Part shown: positions 29,556-41,158 of the stretch, one piece after another | Layout: each line of letters opens with the position of its first letter | How positions within the stretch are numbered: position 1 is the stretch's first letter | Source of the DNA: Amorphophallus konjac | Taxonomy: Eukaryota; Streptophyta; Magnoliopsida; Alismatales; Araceae | DNA: 64,000 bases | Assembly: GCA_022559845.1 (NCBI GenBank) | Contig: CM040121.1 | Span: 509,496,566 to 509,560,565 of the forward strand | Direction: 5' to 3' | Notes under the pieces: generated by a model | The model's database searches: none | Seen by the model: only the letters and a program-made list of their open reading frames with translations | What the model was told of the DNA's origin: nothing | Program-made: the position numbers and the translations under genes

Positions 29556-32155
29556 TCAGGCCTCGGGCCCACTTTGAAGCTCAGGAACAGCAGTAGGGGA
29601 CGCGTCACCCCCGGTACCTTCGGTGACGGCCGGCCCGGACACTGACCTCGCCTGTGTGAGAACTGTCCCGGTCGTGAGCCCTCCCGGAGCCTCCGGAGTT
29701 GGTGACCCCGCTGGAGGTGACTCCTCCGGTTCTTCCCCGGCCGAAGATGAGGAGCTGGAAACTGACTCGTCCGAGTCATAACTCTGCCCATAAGGAAAAT
29801 CACCCCCGGCAAGGTGCTCATTGGCATAGCTCATCGCCCGGCGATAGCCCTGCCTGAATCCCTTTCGAGCACCCCGGCGGAGCGCTACCTCGTAATAGGG
29901 TAGGGCAGCTTCAATCAGGTCGGCCGAGTAAGCTTCCGAGCCTTTGTAGCGCTCGATCGCCTCCGCCTCGACCTGCCCGTCCCGAGCCCGCTCCGCCTCG
30001 GCCGCACGCTCTTCCGCCCTCGCCAGACGCTCCTCTAGCTCGGTCATCCTCCGCTCGGCTTCGATCGTCCGACCCTCCGCCCGGGCTCGGTCCGCCTCGG
30101 CCTCAGCGCGAAGGCGCTCCGCGTCCTCCGCCCGATCCTGCAGCTCGGCACGCTCACGCTCCCAGAGGCCATCCAGCTCAATGTGACGTTGACGCTCGTC
30201 TTCTAGACGTTTGCTCTTCCTCTCGAGCGATTCTTGGGCCCTTGCTAGCTGCTCGGCCAGCGCCTCGGCTTCTCGTCGGCTCGACCACGCCAACTCCCTG
30301 AATGCGAGGAACTCCCGACGGAGCCCCTCATGCTCCCCCTCGAGCCGGGCCAGTTTTCCCTCGCATCCACCAAGGGTCCAAGCAAGCCTTGACCGTTCCG
30401 CCTCCGTCCGGGCGTGCGCCTCCACCATCACGGCCGCTGTCCGAGCTATGACCAGGCCGCCCTCCATCAGGACATCAAGGACCCCGGCGGGAGTGCTGCG
30501 CCTTTCTCCCCCCCTCATCCTCTTGGCGATCGACCGGTAGAGCCGGTACAAGTCGCCCGAGATACCGAGCCTGACCAGAGGTTCCGGCAAAGGGGACTGC
30601 TCCATCCTGGGCACCCCGCCAGAAGACCCTGTTCGGGCAGCGAAGCTGACCGCCCCGCGGGCCACGGTCGGTTGGGGTTGCAACGCCTCCCCGGGCGAAC
30701 CCCCACCCTCGACCGGCGCCGCGGGATCAACCGCACCAGAAACTGCCGGCACTTGGGGTTGCGACGCCCTCACGGGTGAACCCCCATCCGCGCCGACCAA
30801 TCCCTCGGTCCCAGCACCGGCCACACCGACACCGGCCCCCTCTGCCCCCATAGAGGGGAGAGCCGACCCATCACCTCCCTCTGCGGGGCCCCTGGTCTCC
30901 TCGGCCCCCTCTCTCCCGGCGGATGGGAGAGCCAGCCCGGAGGGGTCGGCCCCATCCTGCCTCCGAGGGGGGAGCGCCGCCGAGCTAGAATCGCCCCCGA
31001 CGGCGGTAGGAAAGCCGGCTTTCTTGGCCCTTTTCCTGGCCTTCGCGGCCTCCCGCAACTTCCCCGCCAGGGGATCCTTGCGCTTCAGGCCGGTCGATCG
31101 AGAAGTCCCCTCGGGGGCCGCCCCCTTGCCCTTATCTCGGGTATGGACGCGACCCGCCGAGGCATCAGGCTCATCGGCTGTCGAGTCATCTCCCAGATCG
31201 ATGACCTCAGCCGTCTCCTCCAGAGGTTCCCGCCTCACGTCTGCAACAAGAAGAAGCCCCGGTCAGGAGGAGGAAAAGAGCTACCACCCCCGAAAAAGAG
31301 CCTCAAGAGCTGTACCTGTCGACGTCAATCGCGAGAGAAGACACCGTTCGATGTTCTCCGGCGTCACCAGCTCCTCGGTCGATTGACGGTTCTCCAGCAG
31401 ACGGGTAGCCTGCTGCTCCACGTGGGGAGGGAACTCCTCCTGGCGAGGGGGTAGATTCGGGTGAAAGTTGGGTGAGGTCCGGCATCTCCAGATCTCGTCC
31501 GTCGCCACCGCCTTCACCCAGAAGAATTGGGTCTTCCACCCCTTGTGCGAGGAGTCCTTCGCCGCAAGCGAGATGCAGCTCCTATTCCTCCGCGCCTGGA
31601 TGAAGTAGAAGCCTTTCCCCGCCGACGGGTGCGCTTTCAACTCAAAAAAGAAGTGGAAGAGGTCCAAAGAAGAAAAAATGTCGTGCTGACGACAAAGAAT
31701 CCCGAAGGCCGAAAGAAGAAGATATGAGTTGGCCACCAACTGAATAGGCGGCAACCGGAAAAAATTAAGAAGCTGCAGCACAGAAGGATCGAAAGGAAGA
31801 CGAAATCCACTCTTCCAAGCCATAAGGAAGGTGCAAATGTGCTCATCGCGATCATCCAGACTCGTCTCGTACGGAGTGGCGGCAGTAAAGCTGTATCTGA
31901 GAGGCAGGCGGAAAAGATGCTCCAGCCTCTGCACCTCCGCTTCCCCCAACTCACTACAGTCGGGACGGGTTCCCGCCTCACCGGCACAAGCTCTGGGCTC
32001 TGATCCGCCATCAAGTCGAGAGAAGATCCCTCATACGAGCTTGAAGACTCCGGGGGAGAGGGAAGTTGCCAGACCGCCTCTGCGGTTATCCTCGCCAACT
32101 CCTCGAACGCAGCCGCAAGGCTCCGCGTCTCCGTCGTGCTCTCACGACGCATCAA
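29556..32155 (-). pseudogene. Antisense gene of the Tat element (aORF, gypsy-type transposon domain plus coiled coil)
   Basis: It is convergent to pol. The likely start is at 32155 (MMRRESTTETRS). A frameshift near 31950 leads into a 31949-31316 segment (EVQRLEHLFRLPLRYSF, FRLPFDPSVLQLLNFF, FYFIQARRN) resembling the plant putative gypsy-type transposon domain (Transposase_28-like). A 75-nt intron is predicted on the minus strand at 31315-31241: donor ACAG/GTACAG, acceptor TTGTTGCAG/AC. Splicing keeps the frame into a 560-residue segment (31238-29556). That segment has a charged N-terminus, a long coiled coil at about residues 270-410 and an acidic Ser-rich tail. Such antisense ORFs are known from Tat/Retand elements; their function is unknown. 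Confidence 0.72.
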
Positions 32156-32409
32156 GAAGCAAGGAAAGCCTATAACCCTGGAAGCCTAGAACGATGAACA
32201 GCGCCCCCTAAAAATCCCTGAGGGTGGCGGCGCGCCGTTCCGTGCTCCGAGAAAAAGGGGGGCCCCTTCGCTTCGAATCCATCAGGATCATCATTACGGG
32301 CCTCGGCGACCGCTATAAGCGGCTCCATAACGCCAACGGAATTCCACCCACCTGAGCCACGCCGGTCCAAAGCCTCGAAAAACTACTCATCCGAGCCTCC
32401 TTGGCTCGG

Positions 32410-32427
32410 GAGTAGGAGGGGGACAAG
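32410..32427 (+). other. Polypurine tract of the Tat element
   Basis: The purine-rich gagtaggagggggacaag lies directly before the TGGAGAGG start of the 3' LTR. Confidence 0.7.
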
Positions 32428-33214
32428 TGGAGAGGGGGATTTCCGCAGCCCACCACAAAGGCAGCCCAACAAGACCCACAAGGTCCAACCAGGCGAGCCC
32501 ACCCGAGTGATAGCCCACCGGGCCCACTTAGGGAAGAAAAGCCCAATAAATAAGACTCGAGAAACTAACTCTCCCCGGCGGCCTTCTAGGCTCGGAGGGC
32601 CCGAGACAACGGTCAGGTCCCAAGGAAGGTCCGGCCTAAAGCCCTCTCCCCGTCCGAGAGAGATAGGCTCCAGCCGACCTATCCGACCCCACCTTCGCCG
32701 GGCCATGCCTATCGCTCGGGCAAGAGCTAGTATCCCCGAAGCTCGGTAAGGCCGGTTGATTAATCCGCAGGTGCAGCCGTTCAGAGTCCTCCGCCAGCGG
32801 GAGAGTCAGGGGAGCCGCCGGACTCTAAGAGGATAACGTTCCCACGATCAGGCCATGAAAGCCCCCGTTAAAGACGTAACTCCCGCCGGGAACCCCTCAG
32901 CTTACAGGACTCCTGAAGGCGGCGCACTATTTAAGCAAGGGATACCCTCCGGAAGAAGGTAAGATGAACAAGGCATTCACACACCCTAAGCTCCTGAGCA
33001 CGACTCGCTTCACCCTTTGGTGGAGAGGATTCTCGCGCATCAGCTCTCTCCTCCCCCCATTATCACTTCCACCATAGCTCCACTGACTTAGCCATCGGAG
33101 GGTTTTGCCCCAGGGAGATCCCCTAGGCCCTCTGATACGTTTCCCTCTCTTGCAGATTCATCTTCTGGTGATCCACAGCCCGCTCAGGATCCAGCGCGAG
33201 ATCTCGCCTCTTCA
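32428..33214 (+). repeat. 3' LTR of the Tat element
   Basis: This 787-bp LTR is the partner of 14790-15577. It is followed by the CTATG target duplication and then by CACTA sequence continuing from 14784. Confidence 0.9.
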
Positions 33215-33219
33215 CTATG

Positions 33220-33400
33220 TAATAGACGGAACTCTGTCTAAATGGATTGATGATAGCCGAAGTGATAGTCGAAACATCGCCTAAATAAGTAACGACAAAA
33301 ACTATGATAGAGGATGCTTCATCTAATCTAAAAGTTGATCAAAATGATTAAACGTATGGATAGACGATGCTTCAACTACTTACATTAATATGTTCGTATT
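33220..33400 (+). mobile_element. CACTA element, continuation after the Tat insertion
   Basis: The text carries the same palindromic words as 14270-14784, for example TAGACGGAACTCTGTCTA at 33230, TAGAGGATGCTTCATCTAA near 33308 and TAGACGATGCTTCAACTA near 33361. The right limit is not defined. Confidence 0.6.
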
Positions 33401-33800
33401 AACTTTTAATGGGTAGTCCACATGGACTACTTTTGATATATTGACAGCACTAAAAGACAAAACACACATTATGAAGCCTAATAACACTTAACTCTATAGT
33501 GCCATGTACATAGACACTCTGAATTATTTAACGTTCTCTTCCATTGTCGCGTAAGCTAAACTAAAATAAAGAGCATCGTTGAACAATCAAACTGAACATT
33601 GTAGATACATTATATGCACTGTACAAAAAGGATACTCTTGTATAAAATGAAAATATTTATTGCATGTTTTTCTCTCCAATGTTTGAGAATTCAAATTTGT
33701 TTCTCATCTCATGTCCTTGCACGGGAAATAATGCTTGTGGTATTATTTCATAGATACGTGAAGCAACAACTAGGAGAGAAGTTGCACATGAAAGGAAATT
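33401..33800. other. AT-rich sequence, nothing recognised
   Basis: It may be more of the CACTA interior. No terminus, coding frame or repeat family was recognised. Confidence 0.35.
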
Positions 33801-33807
33801 AGTAGTT

Positions 33808-34399
33808 TGACAGCAGCTGCTGACATTTAATCATCTATAAACCTAGAATCAGATGAAAAGTAGTCTGACATGCTGAATGTTAAGATTGGAATCCTACCAT
33901 TGAAATGATCATGTATCAAATGGACATAATGAAGTTCGGAGCTATAAATAGCACAAGACTTAGAGAAGAAGAAAATGCTACATGCTTTTACAACGAACAA
34001 ACAAGTATTCAAGCGTCTTCCCGTGCATTGAAGGTGATCCTAGTGCATGATCTTCTTCGTTTCTTGTTCTTTTTTTCTTCTCTTCCAGTGCCAGGGTTGC
34101 CAGATGAAGCCCGACCTTTTCTTTTTTCTTTTTCTTCCTTCTTCTTTTAATTTTATCATCCCTCTTCTTCATTTATTTCTTCCGTCGATGCGAGACACCG
34201 GGTGAAGGTGCAGACACGGCACCACTCCTTTTCTCTTCCTTTTCTTCTTTTTCTTTTTCGTCTTCTTTCTTTTCTTCTTTGCCCGATGCAGGGCTTTGTA
34301 AAATATTCCTATCATCATTTTGTAATATTTTCTTTTGACTACCCTTGTTCGGCTCGACGGGGGTTGCTACTGTCGATGCCAAATTTTAGGTGCCAACAA
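33808..34399. repeat. Probable LTR segment, orientation unresolved
   Basis: The right edge is ggtgccaaca at 34390-34399. On the minus strand it reads TGTTGGCACC preceded by a purine-rich tgaggggcatt, as for the 3' LTR of a minus-strand gypsy element. That fits the minus-strand gypsy remnants further right. However, the plus strand carries a better TATA box (33943-33951). The left edge is a guess at TGACAGCAGC. The interior is rich in TTCTTC/GAAGAA. No second copy was found. Confidence 0.35.
33943..33951 (+). promoter_or_regulatory. TATA box in the probable LTR
   Basis: TATAAATAG lies in a near-palindromic GCTATAAATAGC context, so both strands give TATA-like readings. Confidence 0.35.
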
Positions 34400-35929
34400 A
34401 TGCCCCTCACCCGCGGGTGTCACGAATGAGGGACGAATGAACGAGGCCTGCGGGTGTAGCATCTCCCTCTCCTTACTACATTTTGCCATCATTTTCTGTT
34501 CATAAGGGGTTCCGGAGCTTGCAGCGACCCTCTCTCTTTGAAGACCTATTCTCCTTGATGAGGTTTTATTTATTTATTTATTTGTATTTTTAATTTATTT
34601 TACTTTGATATATTTTTATTTATCTTTTTTATTTTATATGTTTATATTTTATTATCTATTTATTTACTTTTTATTTTATTTTATTTTACTCTAATTTTTT
34701 TTGAGTTCAATTGTTGATTATTTTATGAAACTTCACTCAAGCATGCAATCATTCATCAAGAATAGGCATAGAGTAGATATGTAGCATAACTCCCCCTTGT
34801 TGGGAGTGGGATAAGAACAATGTCCATGATTCACAAGCAGAGTGCAGTTCATGAAGCGTAACTAAAGAAGATGTACATTCATAAAGAGGACACCGCATAG
34901 TCCATGTATATAGTTAAAGTCACAATCTACACCCAACACAATTTCTCCATGATGTGGAAGTGTAGGTATATGAGCAATGAACCCTAAACATAGGGATATG
35001 CAGACTTTTCAAGTAACACTAGAAGATTACTCTATTGCCTATACATATATTTCAAGTTCTCAATTTTTGGTAGCTTCACACAACCCCCTTGTTTATTTTA
35101 AATTTTAGACTTCTCCGTTTGACGCGAGGTTCATCATTTGTTCTATGAAGAGACCCGGTTACTAGGATCTGTTACTTCTTTTTTTCTTTTGATTGTAAAA
35201 ATTTACTTCACCGTTTTATGCTAGCTCCTCACTTGTTCAGTGGGGAGACCCAGTTACTATGATCCATATTCCACTTATTCATCAATTTTTTTTTACATAG
35301 GGGGGCAGACAACTTTTTCCTCACGATTACCATTCGTGTTCGTGTAAGAATTTTAGCATCAATAAAGTATTAGGAAGAATTTTCAAAATCCATCACATTA
35401 TGTGAAAGGTGTGAGAGTTTTGTTTCAGGTGTATTTTGTGAGTTATGCTGGAGACATAGATATGACTCCCCCCCTTAACGTATGCATTCACCAAAAATTG
35501 GTTTCTCCCCCTTAGTATATGACATGATGCACACCTGTCCAGAATCATGGCAACATTATTTAGAAAAGAGGTATGGTCTTAGAAAATTCAAAGAAAGTGC
35601 ATTAAACTATATTACAAGCAAGCATGCAAGTAGAATGAGCAAACATCCAAAATCATAATCATGCAAGAGTTTTTTTTAATTAAAACTATTCGTTCACAAA
35701 GTATGCAGTGTGCCTGGAATTTTATTCGTATTTACAAAGTACGCAAGTGAGTGTGTATGCTCTGCAAAAGAGAAACCATGAACTTACTGATTATCTATTC
35801 TACAAATTCCATGTTCTCTCCTTATGTTTGAGAATTATTATTTCTTTTTTTAAGGGTTTGATAAAAATATCTGCAAGTTGATTATTTGTAGGCATGGGAT
35901 TAATGCCGAAGCAAGGGAAGAAGGGTTTT
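34400..35929. other. AT-rich spacer, no genes seen
   Basis: A poly-TTTA-rich stretch lies at 34560-34700. The rest has only short frames. A weakly repeated phrase (gagacccngttactangatc, near 35150 and 35245) occurs twice. It is probably untranslated sequence of the minus-strand gypsy element. Confidence 0.4.
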
Positions 35930-37400
35930 ATGTATTGACTCAGATGGAAGGTCTGAGCCAAAGGAGTGGGGTGAATCCCAGCAGGACTGGGGGTTGGTGT
36001 TAACCAAGGGGAGTCATTTTGTTCATTGACTTAGATGGGAGGTCTGGGCCAAAGGTATAATAGTTGTCGGCTTAGATGAAATGTCATGATGCCGGGGACA
36101 GAATAGATGTCAGCTTCGACGAGATGTCATGACGCCAGATCACTTGGCTTAGACGGAATGTCATGACGCCGAGGGTAGAATACTTGTCGGCTTCGACGGC
36201 ATGTCATGAAGCCGAAGCAAAGGGGGTCATTTTGTTCATTGGCTTGGATGGATGGTCTGGGCCAACGCAAGGGGGGTAGTTGTCATCTTTAGACGAGGCG
36301 TCTGGTGTTGAGCTATTATTATTATTATTATTATTATTATTGACATGGGGATTATGCCAAAGCAAGAAATTCACTTTATTCACTTTATTCGATTCATTGG
36401 GTTTATTCGGTTTATTCGACTTAGACGGAATGTCGTGACGCCGAGCTACTTGGCGTCTTTGGTTTGTTCGATTTATTGGGTTTGTTGGGTTTATTCGGCT
36501 TAGACGGAATGTCATGATGCGGAGGGTAGAATAGTTGTCAGCTCTGACGGAATGTCGTGACACCGAACTACTTGGCTTAGACGGAAGGTCGAGTCCAAGG
36601 GTAGAATACCTGTCGACTTTGACGGAATGTCATGACGCCGAGAGTAGAAAAGTGGTCAGCTTCAATGGATAGTCATGACAATGATGGTAGAATATATGCC
36701 GGCTTCCACGGAATGTCGTGACACCGAAGGTAGAATAGTTGTCGGCTTCCATGGAATGCCGAGATGCCGAAGGGCAGAATAGTTGTCGGCTTCGATGGAA
36801 TATCATGACGCCGAACTACTTGGCTTAGATGAAAGGTCTAGGCCAAGGGCAGAATATATATTAGCTTCGACGGAAGGTCTAGGCCGAGGGTAGAATGTAT
36901 GTTGGCTTCGAAGGAATGTCGAGGCCGAACTACTTGGCTTGGACGGAAGGTCTAGGTCAATGGCAAAATATATGTTGGCTTCGATTGTATGTCAAGGCTA
37001 AACTACTTGGCTTAGACGGAAGGTCTGGGCAAATGGCAGAATATATATTGGCTTCAACGGAATGTTGAGGCTGAACTACTTGGCTTGGACGGAAGGTCTA
37101 GGCCAAGGGCAGAATATATGTCCGCTTCGACAGAATGTCATGACACCGAGCTACTTGGCTTGGACTAAAGGTCTAGGTCAAGGGCAGAATATATGTTGGC
37201 TTTGACGGAATGTCGTGACGCCGAAGGCAGAAAAGTGGTCGACTTCGACAAACTTTCGTAATGTCGAGGGCAGAATATATGTCGACTTTGATGGAATGTC
37301 GTGACGTCGAAGGTAGAATAGTTGTCGGCTTCGATAGAATGTCGTGATGCTGAACTACTTGGCTTAGACGAAAGGTCTAGGCCAAGGGTAGAATATATGG
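35930..37400. repeat. Tandem array of hairpin-forming repeats (about 32 units)
   Basis: Units of roughly 40 bp alternate between two related forms. One centres on CTTGGCTTAGACGGAAG then GTCTAGGCCAAG; the other on GTCGGCTTCGACGGAATG then TCGTGACGCCGA. Units are joined by ggNagaata(g/tat)Ntgtc linkers. Each unit is itself an inverted repeat; the first form has a stem of about 12 bp and a 5-base loop. Copies are diverged and spacing varies. An ATT microsatellite interrupts it near 36313. Chance open frames on either strand are not genes. Confidence 0.8.
36311..36341. repeat. (ATT)n microsatellite
   Basis: About nine uninterrupted ATT units lie within the hairpin-repeat array. Confidence 0.85.
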
Positions 37401-37439
37401 TTTTAGTGGGATCGAGGGTCGATATCCGCCAATGGTGGT

Positions 37440-37660
37440 CTCTTCTTCTTTTCTTGTTCATCATCATTTTCATTCATTTTCTTTTTTTGTCATCATTCAT
37501 CATCGTTTTCATTCATTTTTTTATCATCATTCATCATCATTTTCATTCATTTTCATTTTTTTTCTTTCATTATTCATCACCATGTTCATTCATTTTTTTC
37601 TTATCCATCATCATTTTCATTCATTTTTATTATTTTATTTTTTTTCTCATTGGGCAATTG
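37440..37660. repeat. Simple repeat, TTCAT/TCATCAT-rich
   Basis: Irregular repetition of tcatcattttcattcatttt over about 200 bp. The open frames 37322-37750 and 37432-37671 are low-complexity artefacts. Confidence 0.8.
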
Positions 37661-37749
37661 CTCTCATTTGAATCACTGCATCGACAGTCCTTTTTAGTCA
37701 AACTTTCGAGCTTCCTTGGCTACCATAGCTTCACTTCATTCTTTTGCTA

Positions 37750-39036
37750 GGTTCTTCTTCCAGCTTGCTGGGCTCCCCTAGTACAGATCCATCCACAATG
37801 CGGGGTACTTTGTCCAGTGGGACTGCTGATGAATTTGACAACTTTGTAAGTGTGTCGGCTCAGGCACTTTGATCGTGACCGACGTGGCTCATTTAATGGG
37901 AGAGAAACACTCCACAAGCTGTATAACCCAGGCATCCGACTCTCCGTACTGAGGGCAATCTGCTTCCTCATTCGTGCAGGCCCCACTGATTGAGCGCAAG
38001 ATGTCTGGAGCCTCATCATTTGGGGGTTAGAGGACGCCTATCCATCTCGGCCTGAACTTTTGTTTGTGCTAATGGAGACATTTCTATTATTATTTTTCAT
38101 TGAGGCCTCTTCAAAGTGTAGCCCCCATACAATGTTTTGGACTTGGTTCACTTCAGGAGTTTCATCATCAGATGTCTTTATGATCAGAGGTGAATCTTGA
38201 GACACCAGATGCACTGCACCGAAATCTATAATCGCCTGGCTTTTGATGGGTTTCTTCTTGATTGGAGTGGACCTCCTTTCTGTTCTCATCCACCTTGACA
38301 GCGATAGTAGAGAACCTATTCCTTTCCTTCATCATTATTTTGAGTCAGCATTGCCCCTAGGAGATATTCATCAACAGTTATGTACAAAATCAACGGCTGC
38401 CCTTTTGTCATTAATTTATGCGAGAGATGGCCCAAAAAGTTGCAGCTCTTGCGAGAATAGGCTCCCATTGCCTGTACCTAGTTTCATTTTCTTGGCCTTT
38501 TTGTATTGGTGGTTGCAGTTGCAGGATCTTCTTTAGTTCCACAGACGGCCCAATCATTTCATATTCCTCTAGACATTCATCATGTACTGCTTCTAGGGAG
38601 TCTTCGCCTGTAGAGGCGGATACAAGGACCATGTCTGTTTCATTCTTTTCTTCTTCTTTTTCTTCTTCTTTCTTCTTCTTTTTTTTAGAGAGAAACCCAA
38701 GCCTGGGTGTTGGATAATCTGTAGTAGTTCCCTGTCCATATCTGGTGAATGCCCCAGCTTTCGGAGCATTTCATCTATTCATTTCATTCATTCGTCATTC
38801 ATTTTTTTACTCCCAAGTGGGGAGAGAGAAGTTTGATGCTTTCTTGCTAATTTGATCGCCTTACTGGCTTCATGGGGGGGTCCCATGGTCGAAATGATCG
38901 GATCATAGATTTCTTTAGGGAAGCGGCAGTCATAGTACCCTTTTACCAACTGTCCTTCTGTTGCATAGAATATAACAGGTGGGGCCTTCTGGGTGAGGAG
39001 CTTCAAGAACCTTCAGTGGTTCAGCCATCTGGCAGT
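37750..39036 (-). pseudogene. Minus-strand gypsy remnants downstream of protease
   Basis: Short minus-strand segments lie at 39006-38788 (IFYATEGQLVKGYYDCRFPK, then PHEASKAIKLARKH) and 38289-38038 (IIDFGAVHLVSQDSPLII). Their order and strand fit the region just after the protease remnant at 57267-56836, from which element B separates them. No RT, RNase H or integrase motif was recognised before the hairpin array, so most of pol appears deleted. Confidence 0.45.
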
Positions 39037-39041
39037 CAGCA

Positions 39042-41143
39042 TGGTGAGGACACACGCCATAGTACGTGCCAGGGAACAAGGACACGTCGGAGTCTCTTTG
39101 GCTCGAGGAGGACGTGGACGCGTCGATCAAGCTATCACCTTGGTTTCATGTTTTTAGGCCTTGTTGGGCCCTACTTAGTCCATGTGGACAATTAGTTGGT
39201 TGTACTATTGTGTAAGGGCCAATGGGCTAGATTAGATTAGTGGATTGGGCTTTTCTATTTTCTTTGGGCTTTGAATGGGCCAAAAGGGGTTAGAGTGTGA
39301 AAAGGTCCATGAGCTAGGTGTGCTAGGTGTGAATGGGTCATGGCTTGGGTGTGAATGAGGCTTTGGCTTGCTTGGCAAGTGGAAGGGGGCACCCCCCCTT
39401 ACTTGGTCCAAGATAATGACTCCTCCTCCCTTCCTTGACCAAGGAGGAGGAAAGCCACCTTCCCACCTCTCTTTGGAAGACCAAGACCAGCCCCCCCCCT
39501 CTCATACGTGGCCACCACCCCCCTCTCTCCCCTCTCTCCCCATGCCATTCCCAAGCCCCTCTCTCCATTCCTGTATAAGCATACATGTAATGTAGTGTTA
39601 AAGGCTAATGAAATTTTGAATGAAAATGACAAGAAGAGTGTTTTTGTGAGAGAGTGATTCTCTTGTTCTTCCTTGAGTGTGATGCTCAAGATCTAGTCCT
39701 GCGACGAGATCTAGCCGGGGTGCGACTCCCCTTGCCAAGGTGCGACGCCGAAGCAACCGTTATCGCCATGTTCGTGTTCTGCCTCCGAATCTGTCCGCCC
39801 AGATTTTGCCTCCAGATTAGGAATCACCCACCATTGTCTCCTGGTCGGATCTAAATCTGGTAGTTCTACCAGAGGTAGATATGCAAGTCAGGAGCGATCT
39901 AGCTCTAGTTTCGTATTGATCGAAGTTTGGGACCTCCAGAAAAAATTCTCGCCGTGAAGTCGCGCACTGCCGCCAGTTTCTGTAAGGCAGATCATGACCC
40001 CTATCTTACGAATTTTCCCCAAATCTTCCCTCAACTCCTTTGGGGCTGAAATTTGGAGGGGTCATTCCTCTTCCTATCTTCTTCGCACTGCCACCAAGCT
40101 TGCATCATTCGGAGATTCGTGCTGGGTGTGGCAAAGGTTTTTGTGGGACTGCGCAGGCCAATCTGTGCAGATCCGACCCAGTACCAACAGCAACTTGTAG
40201 AAGCTGCACCGCCTTCCTACTCTCAGATCTGACCAGATCCTTCGGTATGGATCTTCCTCCAGACGTCACTGACATGCTCCAGCAAGCGGCGATACGTTCC
40301 GACACCGGAGCTATTTTTCCTGTAATTTTTAGTTTTCTTGTTCAGTTCTATGCAAGCAGAAATAGAGCCATGGTGCAGGCGCTGTCACGCCCATATCTGA
40401 TCATAACAGATCACGTCATTTGGCCAAGGTGTTCTTCATCTAGTCACCGATGTGCTCCCACAAACGGCACCCTGATCGAACATCGGATCCAGCCGTACCG
40501 ACTTTCGCAAGTTTGCTACGCCGAGTGACCAGCGCGGACAGAACCACTCGGCGATCAATCGGCTCACCCGATCGGCCCCGACTCGCCTCCCTCGTCTCCC
40601 ACGAGTGCGGCCCATCAACCCGAGCTCCAGCAGCCCCGAAATTCATGCTTGTAGCCTATTATCTCCCTGTGAGAAGTTGGCCATATTTGTGAAATTGTAA
40701 TAATATTCATTTGTAGTGTATCGGGGTTGTCGAATTCGGACGGGGTTTCTTCCCCACGCGCTAGTCATGGAGGTACGAGCTACATTCCTATCCTAGCATT
40801 TGCTTATTTAGTATATTTTCTCATATGCTACGTTTGTGAGATTAGGGCCATAGCCAAATTACAAATCTCTGCGGTTGTGAGTGTGAGCGCCCGTTCCTTA
40901 GCTCCAATCGAGCACCGAGCTCGAATTGCATACCCTAGGTGAGAGTGGTTCCTTAATCGATGCATTCCCGCCCTTCCCTTGCTGGGACGATTGTCGGGCT
41001 ACATAGAGTTTCTTGTTGAGAGATGCCTCCACTCGAAGAATCGCCACGAAGGCTAGCCACCCAGCTTGCCTTTCGGGTGCAAGTGCTGGCCGCACTTCGA
41101 GTCAGTCGTAGGTCTTAACCCTTTCGAGTCTCGTCCCGCAGCA
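39042..41143 (+). repeat. 5' LTR of element B
   Basis: This 2102-bp LTR runs from TGGTGAGGACAC to CCCGCAGCA. A TATA-like TATAAG lies near 39574. The segment 39341-39660 is nearly identical to the 3' copy while neighbouring parts are clearly diverged, which could reflect local gene conversion. Confidence 0.8.
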
Positions 41144-41146
41144 AAT

Positions 41147-41158
41147 TGGTATCAGATC
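41147..41158 (+). other. Primer-binding site of element B, initiator-Met tRNA
   Basis: TGGTATCAGATC matches the canonical site at 11 of 12 bases and lies three bases after the LTR end, the same offset as in element A. Confidence 0.8.

Larger units (their letters stand above)
14790..33214 (+). mobile_element. Tat-lineage Ty3/gypsy retrotransposon, split by element A
   Basis: The 5' LTR (14790-15577) and 3' LTR (32428-33214) start TGGAGAGGGGG, end CTCTTCA, and differ at about 8 sites plus one indel (about 1%). The target duplication CTATG lies at 14785-14789 and 33215-33219. Internally it holds gag, protease, RT, RNase H, archaeal-type RNase H, integrase and an antisense gene before the 3' LTR, which is the Tat layout. 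Element A (19787-27084) lies between RNase H and integrase; without it the element is about 11.1 kb. Stops in gag, pol and integrase make this copy defective despite its youth. Confidence 0.92.

Noticed and set aside
35930..37400. Hairpin array considered as a centromeric satellite
   Set aside because: Units of about 40 bp are too short and too variable, and the array is confined to one retroelement context.
39040..39050. TGAGGACAC at 39045 as the element B LTR start
   Set aside because: It gives no matching flanks. Starting at 39042 gives CAGCA/CAACA and aligns with the start of the element A LTR.
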